Assembly (NCBI RefSeq): GCF_000317635.1 | Contig: NC_019779.1 | Span: 1,612,001 to 1,676,000 of the forward strand | Direction: 5' to 3' | Length of the DNA: 64,000 nt | DNA from: Halothece sp. PCC 7418 | Lineage (GTDB): Bacteria; Cyanobacteriota; Cyanobacteriia; Cyanobacteriales; Rubidibacteraceae | In this document: in pieces, positions 1 to 9,305 of the stretch | Position numbering within the stretch: position 1 is the first letter of the stretch | Layout of the letters: the number at the start of each line of letters is the position of its first letter | The notes under the pieces: generated by a model | The model's database searches: none | Told to the model about the DNA's origin: nothing | Seen by the model: the letters and a program-made list of their open reading frames with translations, nothing else | Position numbers and translations under genes: made by a program

Positions 1-135
1 TTCATCTCCTTTTTGATGCGAACCACAAAGACTCGTCTTTTTTCAAGAAGGTTGCGTAAAAGAGAAAGGTTAAGGGATAAAAAAATTCCAATATCCTTTT
101 ACCTTTACCCTTGTCCCTTTCCCCAGCGCGTAGTG
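1..135. other. Left-edge intergenic segment downstream of urtA
   Basis: No gene is supported here. On the minus strand an ATG lies at 5-3, at the very edge, with AGGAG directly against it; that spacing is too tight for a normal ribosome-binding site, so whether the next gene (perhaps another urt permease) starts here cannot be decided. The stretch is pyrimidine-rich on the plus strand and includes the outer part of a dispersed repeat that continues into the urtA stop codon. Confidence 0.4.
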
Positions 136-140
136 CTATA
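108..140 (-). repeat. Purine-rich dispersed repeat ending in TATAGC, copy 1
   Basis: Read on the minus strand it begins TATAGCACTACGCGCTGGGG and continues as a purine-rich run. The same arrangement recurs at 12605-12652. Here the TATAG at the repeat start supplies the TAG stop of urtA (136-138), so the repeat sits exactly at a gene end. Confidence 0.5.
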
Positions 141-1506
141 AATACTTGGTTTCCAAGTTTTCTTTACCTGTTTCTTTGGTCGGGTCGCTGCGATCATCAG
201 GGCTAGGATGGACACACATCCGTCCAGGATATAAAGTTTGACTCCAGGGAATGGGTTTAATCGCAGAAGGGCTGGAGAAGACAATTTCTGCTTGTCCGTC
301 GTCTTTCCAGCGTCCAATCCGAGCATAGAGATAAGTGTGATAGTTGTCGGGATCCATCTTCACTTTCCCTTGCGGTGCGTTAAATTCTTGTCCGCGAGTG
401 GCTTCTCGTAGCGTCTTAGTATTAATTTCGTCTCCCGCTTCTAAAACGTCTTTCATCGCTTGCGCCATGAAGAAGGTTTGTAAATACGCTGCTTCCATAA
501 CCCCATTTGTCACACGGTTATCCCCGAACATTTCTTTAAATTCACGCACAAATTGTTCGTTTTCAGGAGTATCAACGCTTTGGAAATAGTTGAAACTGGT
601 ATAGTGTCCCGCAGCATATTCGGGGCCCATGGCTTGAATTTCTTCTTCTGTAGTGGGATACGCCATGATCGGAATATCATCGGCGCTAATCCCAGCATTT
701 TGATATTGACGATAAAACGCGGGAATACTATCACCCACTAAGTTACTTAAAACAAAGTCGGGTTGCGCCTGTTTAATTTTATTGATAATAGTGATAAATT
801 CTGTTGTCCCGAGAGCAGCATATTCATCCCCGACAACCTCTCCGCCGAGTTTTTCTAATTCTGCTTTGGCAATGCGATTACTCTCTTTGGGATAAATGTA
901 ATCAGACCCAATAAAGAAGCCTTTTGGACCAAAGTTTTCGTAACAATAGGGGATGGAATCGGTAATTTGTTGGTTCGGTGCTGCCCCTGTGTAAAAAACA
1001 TTAGAACTGCACTCATTCCCTTCATAATAAACGGGATAGTAAAGAATTGAATCCTTTTCTTCAAAAACAGGTAAAACGGATTTACGACTCGCCGAAGTGT
1101 AACACCCTAAAACACAACTGACCTTGTCTTCATCAATTAAACGCTTGGACATTTGGTTGTATAAATCCCAATTGGAATCAGGGTTAACCACAACTCTCTG
1201 AATTTTTCGACCCGCAATTCCAGGGCCATTATCTTTCCAAGGACCCGTGCCATTATTGATCTGATCAATCGCCAGAAATGTGGAATCTTGTAGGGATTTT
1301 TCCACAATTGCAATGCTGCCCGTTGTCGAATACATGACCCCAACTTTAATGGGATTTTCTCCTAAATCTTCTTGAGAAGCCCCACCTGATCCTGCTCTGT
1401 TACCGCAAGCTGCAAGGACACCTGCACCAACCGCCAGAGAACTATATTTAATAAATTTACGGCGCGATGTCCGACCTAAATCAAAATACGAGCGCTTTTT
1501 AGTCAT
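136..1506 (-). CDS. urtA: Urea ABC transporter substrate-binding protein
   Basis: Binds urea outside the cytoplasmic membrane for the high-affinity UrtABCDE importer. The 456-residue protein opens with a twin-arginine signal (RTSRRKF, residues 12-18), a hydrophobic stretch and a lipobox LAAC (31-34), so it is predicted to be a Tat-exported lipoprotein. The rest is a leucine/isoleucine/valine-type periplasmic binding fold (for example GVMYSTTGSIA near the start and GRKIQRVVVNPDSNWD). The ATG at 1506 is chosen over an upstream in-frame start because GAAGGA precedes it and the Tat signal then starts properly. A canonical NtcA promoter lies upstream (1776-1822), so nitrogen control is expected. 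The transporter's other subunits are not in this window. Confidence 0.93.
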   Translation of the reverse strand: MTKKRSYFDLGRTSRRKFIKYSSLAVGAGVLAACGNRAGSGGASQEDLGENPIKVGVMYSTTGSIAIVEKSLQDSTFLAIDQINNGTGPWKDNGPGIAGRKIQRVVVNPDSNWDLYNQMSKRLIDEDKVSCVLGCYTSASRKSVLPVFEEKDSILYYPVYYEGNECSSNVFYTGAAPNQQITDSIPYCYENFGPKGFFIGSDYIYPKESNRIAKAELEKLGGEVVGDEYAALGTTEFITIINKIKQAQPDFVLSNLVGDSIPAFYRQYQNAGISADDIPIMAYPTTEEEIQAMGPEYAAGHYTSFNYFQSVDTPENEQFVREFKEMFGDNRVTNGVMEAAYLQTFFMAQAMKDVLEAGDEINTKTLREATRGQEFNAPQGKVKMDPDNYHTYLYARIGRWKDDGQAEIVFSSPSAIKPIPWSQTLYPGRMCVHPSPDDRSDPTKETGKENLETKYL

Positions 1507-1775
1507 AGCATTTCCTTCAAAATTGATCCCAAATATTAGCGTTAACAACTCTGCTTTTTTTAGGCAGAATTACCCAGACTTAGAGAGTTTAATTCACTTC
1601 AAAACAGATTATATTTGTTGAATTTATTTTATTGTTTTTTCTGATACATAATCGAGACCATTTGTAATGCTCTATTCGTTGAAAACACAAAATTAAGCCC
1701 CACGTAACCCGCCTTTGCTTCGGCGAATTGCCAATCATAAAAGTCTAAACTTTTGTGCCATTTGTTAAAAGCTGA

Positions 1776-1822
1776 TGACTAGGTTAAGGCTTTCTTAATC
1801 GTGAAACTGTATTGAAAGTTAC
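1776..1822 (-). promoter_or_regulatory. NtcA-activated promoter for urtA
   Basis: On the minus strand GTAACTTTCAATAC (1822-1809) matches the NtcA consensus GTA-N8-TAC. It is followed by exactly 22 bases and then TAACCT (1786-1781), matching the TAN3T -10 box of class II NtcA promoters. Transcription would start near 1774 and give a leader of about 270 bases before urtA. The motif and spacing are seen directly; activation under nitrogen limitation is inferred from the known behaviour of urt genes. Confidence 0.7.
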
Positions 1823-1940
1823 AAAAGAGAGAGAAAAGTGTGAGCAATCGCCGTGATGATCAAATTAAAGCAGTGTTTACTACAAAGTCCTTGAGGTGAG
1901 GAGAAACGGAACTTAATTACATAATTAATCACAAAAATAA

Positions 1941-1962
1941 CCTCACAGTTATTACCATGAGG
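1941..1962 (-). terminator. Possible terminator after the peroxiredoxin gene
   Basis: Minus-strand CCTCA and TGAGG arms, 12 bases apart, are followed by TTATTTTTG. The stem is only 5 bp, so this is a weak candidate, but it lies 45 bases past the stop codon and before the NtcA promoter, where insulation would make sense. Confidence 0.35.
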
Positions 1963-2006
1963 CACTAATATTTTTTCTAAATCGAGCCGAGGGGGAGAGA
2001 GAATCA

Positions 2007-2543
2007 CTAGGATTGCAATTCATCCAGACGGGCTAAGACTTGTCTGCTGTGAATGGGTGGTTTAACGCCAATGAATCTTTCCCGTAAGATGCCATTGGGA
2101 TCAATGAGATAAGTATGACGCAGCGATCGAATGCCTAACCATGAGCCATAGGCTTTACTCACACTACCATCCGTATCAGCAAGCAAGGGAAACTCGACAC
2201 CTAATTCATCACAAAACTCTTCATGAGATTGTACATCATCTGCACTGACACCAATGATTTGAGTATTGCGGGCTTGATATTTAGACAGATCTTGCTGGAA
2301 TCGTTTCGCTTCTAGGGTGCAACCAGAAGTAAAGTCTTCGGGATAGAAATATAAGACGACCCATTTTCCGTTGTAATCCGACAAGGAAATTTCACCATCT
2401 CCTGTGTTGGTGGGAAGGCTGAATGTGGGGGCTGGCTCATTGAGTGGGGGCTGTTTACCCCCTAAAGCATGGGCGGTGGGAATGTGTAAGAGGAAGGCGA
2501 AACACAGAGTAAGGACAATTGTGAGTAAATGGCGACGGGACAT
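2007..2543 (-). CDS. Secreted peroxiredoxin of the PrxQ/BCP family
   Basis: Thiol peroxidase that reduces hydrogen peroxide and organic peroxides. Residues 1-26 form a signal peptide ending at AHA, so it should work in the periplasm or thylakoid lumen. The peroxidatic cysteine is Cys75 in DFTSGCTLEA. PrxQ enzymes usually carry a resolving cysteine five residues later; here that position is Arg/Lys (CTLEAKRF), so it is not the classic atypical 2-Cys form. The next cysteine, Cys111 (EEFCDEL), might replace it, or the enzyme is 1-Cys. Length (178) is normal for PrxQ with a leader. It stands alone between urtA and the glycerol kinase gene. Confidence 0.88.
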   Translation of the reverse strand: MSRRHLLTIVLTLCFAFLLHIPTAHALGGKQPPLNEPAPTFSLPTNTGDGEISLSDYNGKWVVLYFYPEDFTSGCTLEAKRFQQDLSKYQARNTQIIGVSADDVQSHEEFCDELGVEFPLLADTDGSVSKAYGSWLGIRSLRHTYLIDPNGILRERFIGVKPPIHSRQVLARLDELQS

Positions 2544-2607
2544 GATGACTTTCTAAATCACGATTCCCTATTGAGAATAACAGGTTCTTGCTGATTTGTC
2601 CTGATGC

Positions 2608-4119
2608 TTATTCTGTCCAGTTTTTGGCTCGTCCTACTGCTTTTTGCCACATTTGGAAGTTATCTTGGGCTTGATGTTGGTTTTTACTGGGAATAAAGCT
2701 ACGATCGCGCTTCCGTTTGGCGACTAATTCATCATAATCATTCCAGAAACCAATGGCTAGACCCGCCCCAAATGCAGCCCCTTGCGCCGTTGCATCTAAA
2801 ATCGCAGGACGCTCCACAGGAATCCCCAACACATCCGCTTGAAACTCCATCAAGAAATTATTTTGGGAAGCCCCCCCATCCACCTTGAGAAGAGAGATTG
2901 GGGTATCGCCATCTTGATTCATCGCATCCACAACTTCTTTGACTTGGTAAGCAATGGACTCTAAAACCGCTCTGACGATATGTTCACGCTGCACACCGCC
3001 TGTAATCCCTAAAAAACCACCTCTGGCGCTCATATCCCAGTGAGGCGCACCCAAACCACTCAACGCTGGAACAAAGTAAACCCCATCAGTATCATTGACA
3101 CTACGGGCTAAAGTATCCGTTTCTGGTGCGGATTTAATCAGTTTCAGTCCATCGCGCAGCCACTGAATACAAGCCCCTGTGGTAAACATCGCCCCTTCTA
3201 AAGCGTAGTTCGTGACAGGTTTTCCGCCATTGGCTTCACTCCAGGCGACAGTGGAGAGGAGTTGATTGCGCGATCGCGTTAGCTCTTGTCCACTCTGAGC
3301 AATTAAGAAAGAGCCTGTCCCATAAGTACATTTCAGCATTCCTTTTTGATTACAACCGTGAGCGAAGAGGGCTGCTTGTTGGTCGCCAAACACAGCGCGA
3401 ATCGGAATTTCTGTCCCTAAAATCTCTTCATCAATTACGCCAAAATCTCCTAAACTTGGACGAATTTCGGGCATTAAATGGGCTGGAATGCCAAATAAGT
3501 CTAATAACTCCGAATCCCACTCATCTGTCCCCAAATTCATCAACATCGTCCGACTGGCGTTACTATGGTCTGTACCATGAACTCGTCTTCCCGTTAAATT
3601 CCAAAGAATCCAAGTGTCAACCGTCCCCGCTAACACCTTATCTAAATCCACTTCTGGCTGATTCTGTTTCACCCAATCAAGTAACCACGCCAACTTACTG
3701 GCGGAAAAATAAGCATCTAAAACTAAACCTGTACTTTCTTGGATTTTTTCCGCATAGCCTTTTTCCGTTAATTCTCGACAGTTGTGAGCCGTTCGCCGAT
3801 CTTGCCAAACAATTGCTTTATGTAACGGTTCTCCTGTTGTTTTATTCCAGAGTAAACAAGTTTCTCGTTGTACCGTTAACCCTGCTGCTGCGACCCCTTG
3901 GGGAGACACTCCCGTACTTCTAAAAACCTGTTCCATACAGCTACGAGTATCATGCCAAATTTCCATCGGATCATGTTCGAGCCAACCAGGATGAGGATAA
4001 TATTGAGTCAATTCCCCATAAGATTGTCCGACCACTTCCCCATTCCCATCAAAGAGAATGGCACGATTTCCAGTTGTTCCTAAGTCGAGGGCAAGAACGT
4101 ATTTTTGCTTAGTTTCCAC
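2608..4119 (-). CDS. glpK: Glycerol kinase
   Basis: Phosphorylates glycerol with ATP to glycerol-3-phosphate, feeding lipid synthesis (plsY and pgsA lie further along). FGGY-family features are clear: the N-terminal phosphate loop LALDLGTTGNRAILFD, QDRRT in the substrate region, TYGTGSFL, and the ATP-site segment DGGASQNNFLMEFQADVLG. Length of about 503 is typical. Two GTG starts are possible: 4140 has no ribosome-binding site, while 4119 has AGAGAG six bases upstream and leaves the usual short N-terminus, so 4119 is chosen. There is no glycerol facilitator gene next to it. Confidence 0.92.
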   Translation of the reverse strand: METKQKYVLALDLGTTGNRAILFDGNGEVVGQSYGELTQYYPHPGWLEHDPMEIWHDTRSCMEQVFRSTGVSPQGVAAAGLTVQRETCLLWNKTTGEPLHKAIVWQDRRTAHNCRELTEKGYAEKIQESTGLVLDAYFSASKLAWLLDWVKQNQPEVDLDKVLAGTVDTWILWNLTGRRVHGTDHSNASRTMLMNLGTDEWDSELLDLFGIPAHLMPEIRPSLGDFGVIDEEILGTEIPIRAVFGDQQAALFAHGCNQKGMLKCTYGTGSFLIAQSGQELTRSRNQLLSTVAWSEANGGKPVTNYALEGAMFTTGACIQWLRDGLKLIKSAPETDTLARSVNDTDGVYFVPALSGLGAPHWDMSARGGFLGITGGVQREHIVRAVLESIAYQVKEVVDAMNQDGDTPISLLKVDGGASQNNFLMEFQADVLGIPVERPAILDATAQGAAFGAGLAIGFWNDYDELVAKRKRDRSFIPSKNQHQAQDNFQMWQKAVGRAKNWTE

Positions 4120-4346
4120 GGTGATCTCTCTTGTTTTCACTGTATTTTAGTTTACCATTTTTGTTCAACGAATCCTTTCCGAAAGTTAACTTCCTTAAAC
4201 TTTCAAAATCGTTCGGATATTGCGGTAATCACAGGAGATAGAGCCGTACTTCCTTCTGTTCAAGGTTGCTTATATTAGAGATGTAGAAATGAATTCTTAC
4301 TGAGAGTTTCTACAAAATTTGTTATCCAGATTTGGAGGCAATAGCC

Positions 4347-4796
4347 ATGGCTTTAATTCGTTGGCAACCGTTCCGTGAACTCGATGAACTGCAACAAGAA
4401 ATGAATCGTGTTTTTGATAATTTAGGTTATAGCCCTTTAGCTCGTAAAGAGGATGGTTTAACCAATTTTGTTCCCCCTGCTGAAATGGAAGAAACAGAAG
4501 AAGCGGTTCACATTCGCTTAGAAGTTCCAGGCATTCATCCTGAAGATATTGATATTCAAGCCAGTGCAGAATCGGTTTCTATTCGTGGCGAACGCAAGTC
4601 AGAATCGAGAACAGAAGAAAAAGGAATTAAACGCACTGAATTTCGTTATGGAAGTTTCCAACGAGTGATTCCGTTATCCACTCGTATTAACCATAATGAA
4701 GTTGAAGCTGAATATAAAAATGGGGTTTTAGAATTAACCCTTCCCAAAGTAGAAGAAGCAAAACAAAAAGCAGTGAAAGTGAAAGTGAATGCTTAA
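4347..4796 (+). CDS. hspA: Small heat-shock protein, Hsp20 / alpha-crystallin family
   Basis: ATP-independent holdase chaperone that binds unfolding proteins and, in cyanobacteria, also stabilises thylakoid membranes under heat. The protein starts MALIRWQPFRELDELQQEMN, a common class-1 bacterial N-terminus, followed by an alpha-crystallin domain (about residues 45-140) and the C-terminal GVLELTLPK strand. The ATG at 4347 is preferred to a TTG at 4332, because the TTG would place the ribosome-binding site GGAGG (4334-4338) inside the coding region. No CIRCE element is visible upstream. A hairpin at 4827-4854 probably ends the transcript. Confidence 0.92.
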   Translation: MALIRWQPFRELDELQQEMNRVFDNLGYSPLARKEDGLTNFVPPAEMEETEEAVHIRLEVPGIHPEDIDIQASAESVSIRGERKSESRTEEKGIKRTEFRYGSFQRVIPLSTRINHNEVEAEYKNGVLELTLPKVEEAKQKAVKVKVNA

Positions 4797-4826
4797 CTTG
4801 GCATCAGGAATGAAATAGAGAATTTG

Positions 4827-4854
4827 TCCCCTGTTCAAGATTTTGAATGGGGGA
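4827..4854 (+). terminator. Terminator-like hairpin after hspA
   Basis: TCCCC-TG-TTCAA-GATT-TTGAA-TG-GGGGA folds into two stacked stems around a GATT loop, followed by TTTGTATT. It lies 31 bases past the hspA stop, between two converging genes. Confidence 0.6.
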
Positions 4855-4904
4855 TTTGTATTAAACTTGAAGAAGTCGTAGGGTGTGCAAGGCAAACCCT
4901 AATA

Positions 4905-5954
4905 TCAACTTTCTCCAAAAAAAGCAGGATAAACAAATGCAAAAGCAGTGGAACTGGGAATGGGTGTTCCATCCATTTCTTCTACAATAACGGTTTCTAG
5001 TTCTTCATCCCAATAAGCCTTGACTTTACGCCCATTAAACTGAACCGTTTTCTCTCCAATTTCCTCCATTTTTTCGTGAGCAAACTGTTGACTTGCACCC
5101 CCAAATTCTCCTTGTGGAGTTTCATGGCTGCTTTCCCAAATATAACTAACAATTGCTTTCGGATGTAAGTCTCGCTGGTCTTGATTACGAACGGAAAAAA
5201 TGATTCGATTGTCGGTATAATAACTGCCGTAAGGATAGCGTTGATAGTTGCGATTGTAGCCTGTATCTGTAGAGAGAATTTTGCTGTTGGGGTGTTTTTC
5301 TAGCCAATTTCCTAAAGTAGTTTTTACAGCAGGAATCGTTTCTAAACTGTGATTGACTCTTGAACCAACAATTCCTAATGTCCACGGTTGCGCGTAGAGG
5401 GTATCGTCTGCGCGATCGTACATGACTAAACAACTTTGATATAATTTTCCAGAAACGCCAAAGGTACTATTTCCTCTTGTAAATGCTGCAATGGTATCGC
5501 ATAAAGGACAATAGGTGACACTAACATTAATTCCGCCAATGGTATCATTAACAATTTCGTGCCAATTCATAATTTTATAGGGATAGGCTTTCGCTTCCCC
5601 ATTGATGAAAACGCCGATAACCGTTTCTTCTTCGTTGAAAGGGGTTGTGCTTGCTGTCTCAAATTGGGGATTATCTATACTCGGAATCCCATCTTTCGGT
5701 GGACCGCCATTAAATAAATTATCAAGGTCAATACGGGCGGTTTCTGTCACTGGTTTGCTATTCTGTTTTTGAATATCATCTAATTCTTTACTTTGGTCAT
5801 GAAAAACAGAGGTGAGGTGAAAATATTGCAGCTTAAAGTTATCCCATCCCCCAGCTTGGACAACCATTCCCCCTAACGTGAGGGTGAATAGAGAAACACT
5901 ACCTAAAGCAATTTTTACAATTCGTTTCATGGTCAAAGTGACGACAGATTTCAT
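4905..5954 (-). CDS. DUF3179 domain protein, exported
   Basis: Function unknown; DUF3179 proteins are usually exported. The N-terminus (MKRIVKIALGSVSLFTLTLG, after a second in-frame Met) is a signal or anchor segment. The conserved core includes VTYCPLCDTIAAF, TFGVSGKLYQSCLVMYDR and QPWTLGIVG, which is the DUF3179 signature with a CPLC cysteine pair. ATGs at 5954 and 5930 and a TTG at 5981 are all possible; none has a convincing ribosome-binding site, and 5954 is a compromise. It converges with hspA and diverges from the UPF0182 gene. Confidence 0.8.
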   Translation of the reverse strand: MKSVVTLTMKRIVKIALGSVSLFTLTLGGMVVQAGGWDNFKLQYFHLTSVFHDQSKELDDIQKQNSKPVTETARIDLDNLFNGGPPKDGIPSIDNPQFETASTTPFNEEETVIGVFINGEAKAYPYKIMNWHEIVNDTIGGINVSVTYCPLCDTIAAFTRGNSTFGVSGKLYQSCLVMYDRADDTLYAQPWTLGIVGSRVNHSLETIPAVKTTLGNWLEKHPNSKILSTDTGYNRNYQRYPYGSYYTDNRIIFSVRNQDQRDLHPKAIVSYIWESSHETPQGEFGGASQQFAHEKMEEIGEKTVQFNGRKVKAYWDEELETVIVEEMDGTPIPSSTAFAFVYPAFFGES

Positions 5955-6033
5955 ATTTTTCTGGTTTTTATTCTTATTCAATTTCCTGAAAAGCGATTTA
6001 AGGTAAGATGAAATAAAGATGAGAAACCTCTTT

Positions 6034-6075
6034 GACCAGTGACCAGTGACCAGTGAACAAATGACTAATGACTCA
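6034..6075. repeat. Heptamer tandem repeats (GACCAGT / GACTAAT) at a gene start
   Basis: Three GACCAGT units are followed by ATGACTA and ATGACTC. The last ATGACTC is also the first codons (ATG ACT C..) of the UPF0182 gene, so its start codon lies inside a repeat unit. The same heptamers recur near 14984, 45254, 54585 and 56650. Confidence 0.6.
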
Positions 6076-9000
6076 AAACAAAAACGTTCAATTTACATCA
6101 GACTCTCTTGAAAAATTTCCAAAAACATCTGCGACTGAAAAAAAATCGAATTTTTTGAGGGGTCAAAACTTCTGGTTAATCTTACCCAGTTTAATAGTGA
6201 TTGTAATTGTACTGGGAGAAATAATCAGTCGTTTAGTGGTGAATTGGTTGTGGTTTGAAGAAGTTAATTATATCGAGGTTTGGTGGACAGGCTTAACGAC
6301 ACAAATCGGACTAGGAGTCGCTGTTTTTAGTATTTCAGGGCTGTTTTTAGGAGTTAATTTCGCGATCGCGCAAGGACTTCGTTTTCCTCATCCTTCCCGC
6401 CAAAATTTCCCCAGCGCACCGCCAATTCTTGGGAAAATGAAATTGCGTCGGTTACTAACAGTCATTGCAATTATTTCCCTGTTAATCAGCTTCATGTTGC
6501 TGCACTATTTACAAGTTAGCTTATTCTTTTTAGAAGGACTGCAATTGCCCTTTTTGGGTGATATTTACCAAGTGCCAGGGATCTCAGAAAATTATGAAGT
6601 GTCTAACTTAAACCCCTTTCTCCCCTCTCCGTTTCAATTGCAACTGATTAAACCGCTTTGGGGAAGTCTTTGGGAATCAAAATGGGAAGTTTTTATTCTC
6701 ATTGGAATCTTTGCTGTCTTGCTATTTAAACTCCGCTTTTGGTTAAAAACCTTTGCGGTCATTATTAGTTTCTTTTTCACCCTCATTATTGCCTTAAATT
6801 GGGCGCAAATTTTACAGTTTCTCAACGCCACTACCTTCGATACAGTTGATCCTCTTTTTCAAAAAGATGTCAGCTTTTATATTTTTACCTTACCCGTTTG
6901 GGAACTTCTGGATTTTTGGTTAGGGGGACTGTTTTTGTATGCGTTATTCGCTGTGAGTTTGATTTATCTGTGTTCTGGAAATAGTATTGCTGACGGTCAA
7001 TTTCAAGGCTTTTCCTATCCGCAACTGCGTCATTTGTACGCTTTAGGGGGTATGGTTTTATTAACCTTATCCTTACGCCACGGTTTAGCCCGCTATGAGC
7101 TATTATATTCAGACCGAGGAGTCACTTATGGAGCAAGTTACACGGATGTCCAAGTTCAACTTCCTCTAGAAACCTTTTTAACCATTGTTGCTGCGGTAAC
7201 AGCCGTTTGGCTATTTTGGCGCGCGATCGCGCATTCAATTCGGTTTCGGATTAAAGGACGATCGCCGTGGTACGGACTGATGATATATCTGGCTGCAGTG
7301 GCTGCGGGTTCTATTTTAAGCCCCACGGTGCAACGGTTGGAAGTGCTTCCTAATGAACTGGAACGAGAAAAGCCCTATTTAGAACGGACAATTCGTATGA
7401 CACGGGCTGCATTTGGCTTAGATCAAATTGAAGAAAAACCCTTTGCTCCCCAAGGAGAGTTAAGTTTTCAAGATATCGAAAATAATCGGCAAACCATTGA
7501 TAATATTCGCTTATGGGATGCCCGTCCTCTCCTACAAACCAATCGCCAACTACAGCAAATTCGCTTGTATTATGAATTTGCGGATGCGGATATTGACCGC
7601 TACACCCTACGGGTGAATATTGAAGATCCCAATGCAACCAGTCGCCAAACCGAACGACAACAAGTGATTATTGCTCCCCGTGAATTAGATTATAGTTCCG
7701 TTCCTGAACAGGCGCAAACATGGGTAAACCAACATTTAGTTTATACTCATGGCTATGGCTTCACCCTTTCCCCTGTGAATCAAGTAGGAGAAGGGGGATT
7801 ACCAAAATACTTTATTAAAGATATTGGCACAGGAGAAGAAGAAGCACCAGGGAATTTAAGTGTCGCCAGTCCGCAAATTCGAGACAGTATCCCCATTGGT
7901 AAACCCAGAATTTATTACGGGGAACTGACCGATAATTATGTCATGACGCGAACCAAACAGCCAGAGTTAGACTATCCCACGGGAGAAGATAATGCCTATA
8001 ATACCTATGATGGCAGAGGAGGAATTGATATTGGCAGTTGGTGGCGACGGGGGATCTTTGCGGAATATTTGAAAGATTGGCAGATGTTGTTCACTCAGAA
8101 TTTTACCCCTGAAACAACGTTACTGATGCGGAGAGATATTAAAGAAAGAGTCAGCGCGATCGCGCCGTTTCTTCAGTTTGATGACGATCCCTATCTGGTG
8201 ACAGCAAATACGCAAACCTCACGCCTTGGCAGTGGCGAAAATTATCTACACTGGATTATTGATGCTTATACCATCAGCGATCATTATCCCTATTCCGATC
8301 CAGGGGGTTATGGCTTCAACTATATTCGCAACTCTGTAAAAGTTGTGGTTGATGCCTATAACGGGAACGTGGAATTTTATGTCGCAAATGATGACGATCC
8401 CATTATCCAAACTTGGTCAAAAGTATTTCCTCAGTTATTTAAGTCCCTCGATGATATGCCTCTCCCCCTCAAGAGTCATATTCGCTATCCCGTTGATTTA
8501 TTTAAAGTGCAATCGGAACGACTTTTAACTTATCACATGACGGATGCCCAAGTTTTCTATAATCGAGAAGACCAATGGCAAATCCCCCAAGAAATCTACG
8601 CCAACGAAGCGCAAGCCATTGAACCTTATTACTTAACGATGAAACTTCCCACAGCCGAAAGTGAGGAGTTTATCTTATTGCTACCGTTTACCCCCACCGA
8701 ACGGAATAACTTGATTGCATGGATGGCTGCACGGTCTGACGGTCGGTTTTACGGGAGACAATTATTATATCAGTTCCCGAAACAACGTTTGGTTTATGGC
8801 CCTGAACAAATCGAGGCTTTAATTAACCAAGAGCCTGTGATTTCACAACAAATTTCGTTATGGAATCGACAAGGATCACGGGCGATCCAAGGAAACTTAC
8901 TGGTGATTCCCATTGAACAATCGTTATTATATGTCGAACCGGTGTATTTAGAGGCGGAACGCAATAGTTTACCCACCTTGATTCGAGTGATTGTTGTTTA

Positions 9001-9187
9001 TGAAAATCGGATTGTGATGGCGAAAACATTACAAGGCGCGATCGATGCTATTTTCAAAGGGGATACGACTGAAGAACCTGCGATTATTCGCCCCTTAGAA
9101 GAGATTCCCGCAACCCCTGATCTAGAAACCGAAATTGAGTCGATCACTCCTGATCTGCAAACGGAAGAAACGGAAACAGAATCATAG
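6068..9187 (+). CDS. UPF0182 family large membrane protein
   Basis: Belongs to UPF0182 (COG1615), found widely in cyanobacteria and actinobacteria, with no proven function. At 1039 residues it has the family's usual size. About seven membrane spans fill the first 450 residues (for example LIVIVIVLGEIISRLVV). A long extracytoplasmic part follows with motifs such as YIRNSVKVVVDAYNGNVEFY, LKSHIRYPVDLFKVQ and VYLEAERNSLPTLIRVIVVY. The C-terminal tail is acidic. The ATG at 6068 is the only plausible start; there is no ribosome-binding site and the start lies in heptamer repeats. Confidence 0.9.
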   Translation: MTQNKNVQFTSDSLEKFPKTSATEKKSNFLRGQNFWLILPSLIVIVIVLGEIISRLVVNWLWFEEVNYIEVWWTGLTTQIGLGVAVFSISGLFLGVNFAIAQGLRFPHPSRQNFPSAPPILGKMKLRRLLTVIAIISLLISFMLLHYLQVSLFFLEGLQLPFLGDIYQVPGISENYEVSNLNPFLPSPFQLQLIKPLWGSLWESKWEVFILIGIFAVLLFKLRFWLKTFAVIISFFFTLIIALNWAQILQFLNATTFDTVDPLFQKDVSFYIFTLPVWELLDFWLGGLFLYALFAVSLIYLCSGNSIADGQFQGFSYPQLRHLYALGGMVLLTLSLRHGLARYELLYSDRGVTYGASYTDVQVQLPLETFLTIVAAVTAVWLFWRAIAHSIRFRIKGRSPWYGLMIYLAAVAAGSILSPTVQRLEVLPNELEREKPYLERTIRMTRAAFGLDQIEEKPFAPQGELSFQDIENNRQTIDNIRLWDARPLLQTNRQLQQIRLYYEFADADIDRYTLRVNIEDPNATSRQTERQQVIIAPRELDYSSVPEQAQTWVNQHLVYTHGYGFTLSPVNQVGEGGLPKYFIKDIGTGEEEAPGNLSVASPQIRDSIPIGKPRIYYGELTDNYVMTRTKQPELDYPTGEDNAYNTYDGRGGIDIGSWWRRGIFAEYLKDWQMLFTQNFTPETTLLMRRDIKERVSAIAPFLQFDDDPYLVTANTQTSRLGSGENYLHWIIDAYTISDHYPYSDPGGYGFNYIRNSVKVVVDAYNGNVEFYVANDDDPIIQTWSKVFPQLFKSLDDMPLPLKSHIRYPVDLFKVQSERLLTYHMTDAQVFYNREDQWQIPQEIYANEAQAIEPYYLTMKLPTAESEEFILLLPFTPTERNNLIAWMAARSDGRFYGRQLLYQFPKQRLVYGPEQIEALINQEPVISQQISLWNRQGSRAIQGNLLVIPIEQSLLYVEPVYLEAERNSLPTLIRVIVVYENRIVMAKTLQGAIDAIFKGDTTEEPAIIRPLEEIPATPDLETEIESITPDLQTEETETES

Positions 9188-9305
9188 CGCGATCGCGCTG
9201 ATCCATTGGCAACACCTATCGTCGTTGTTGCACATAGCATAGTACAATGAGAGATCCTTGCTTGTTCATGAAGGCAAGCCATATCGTCCACAAGGAGCAT
9301 CATCA

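Noticed and set aside
4332-4346. TTG start for the small heat-shock protein.
   Set aside because: It would put the GGAGG ribosome-binding site inside the coding region; ATG 4347 is right.
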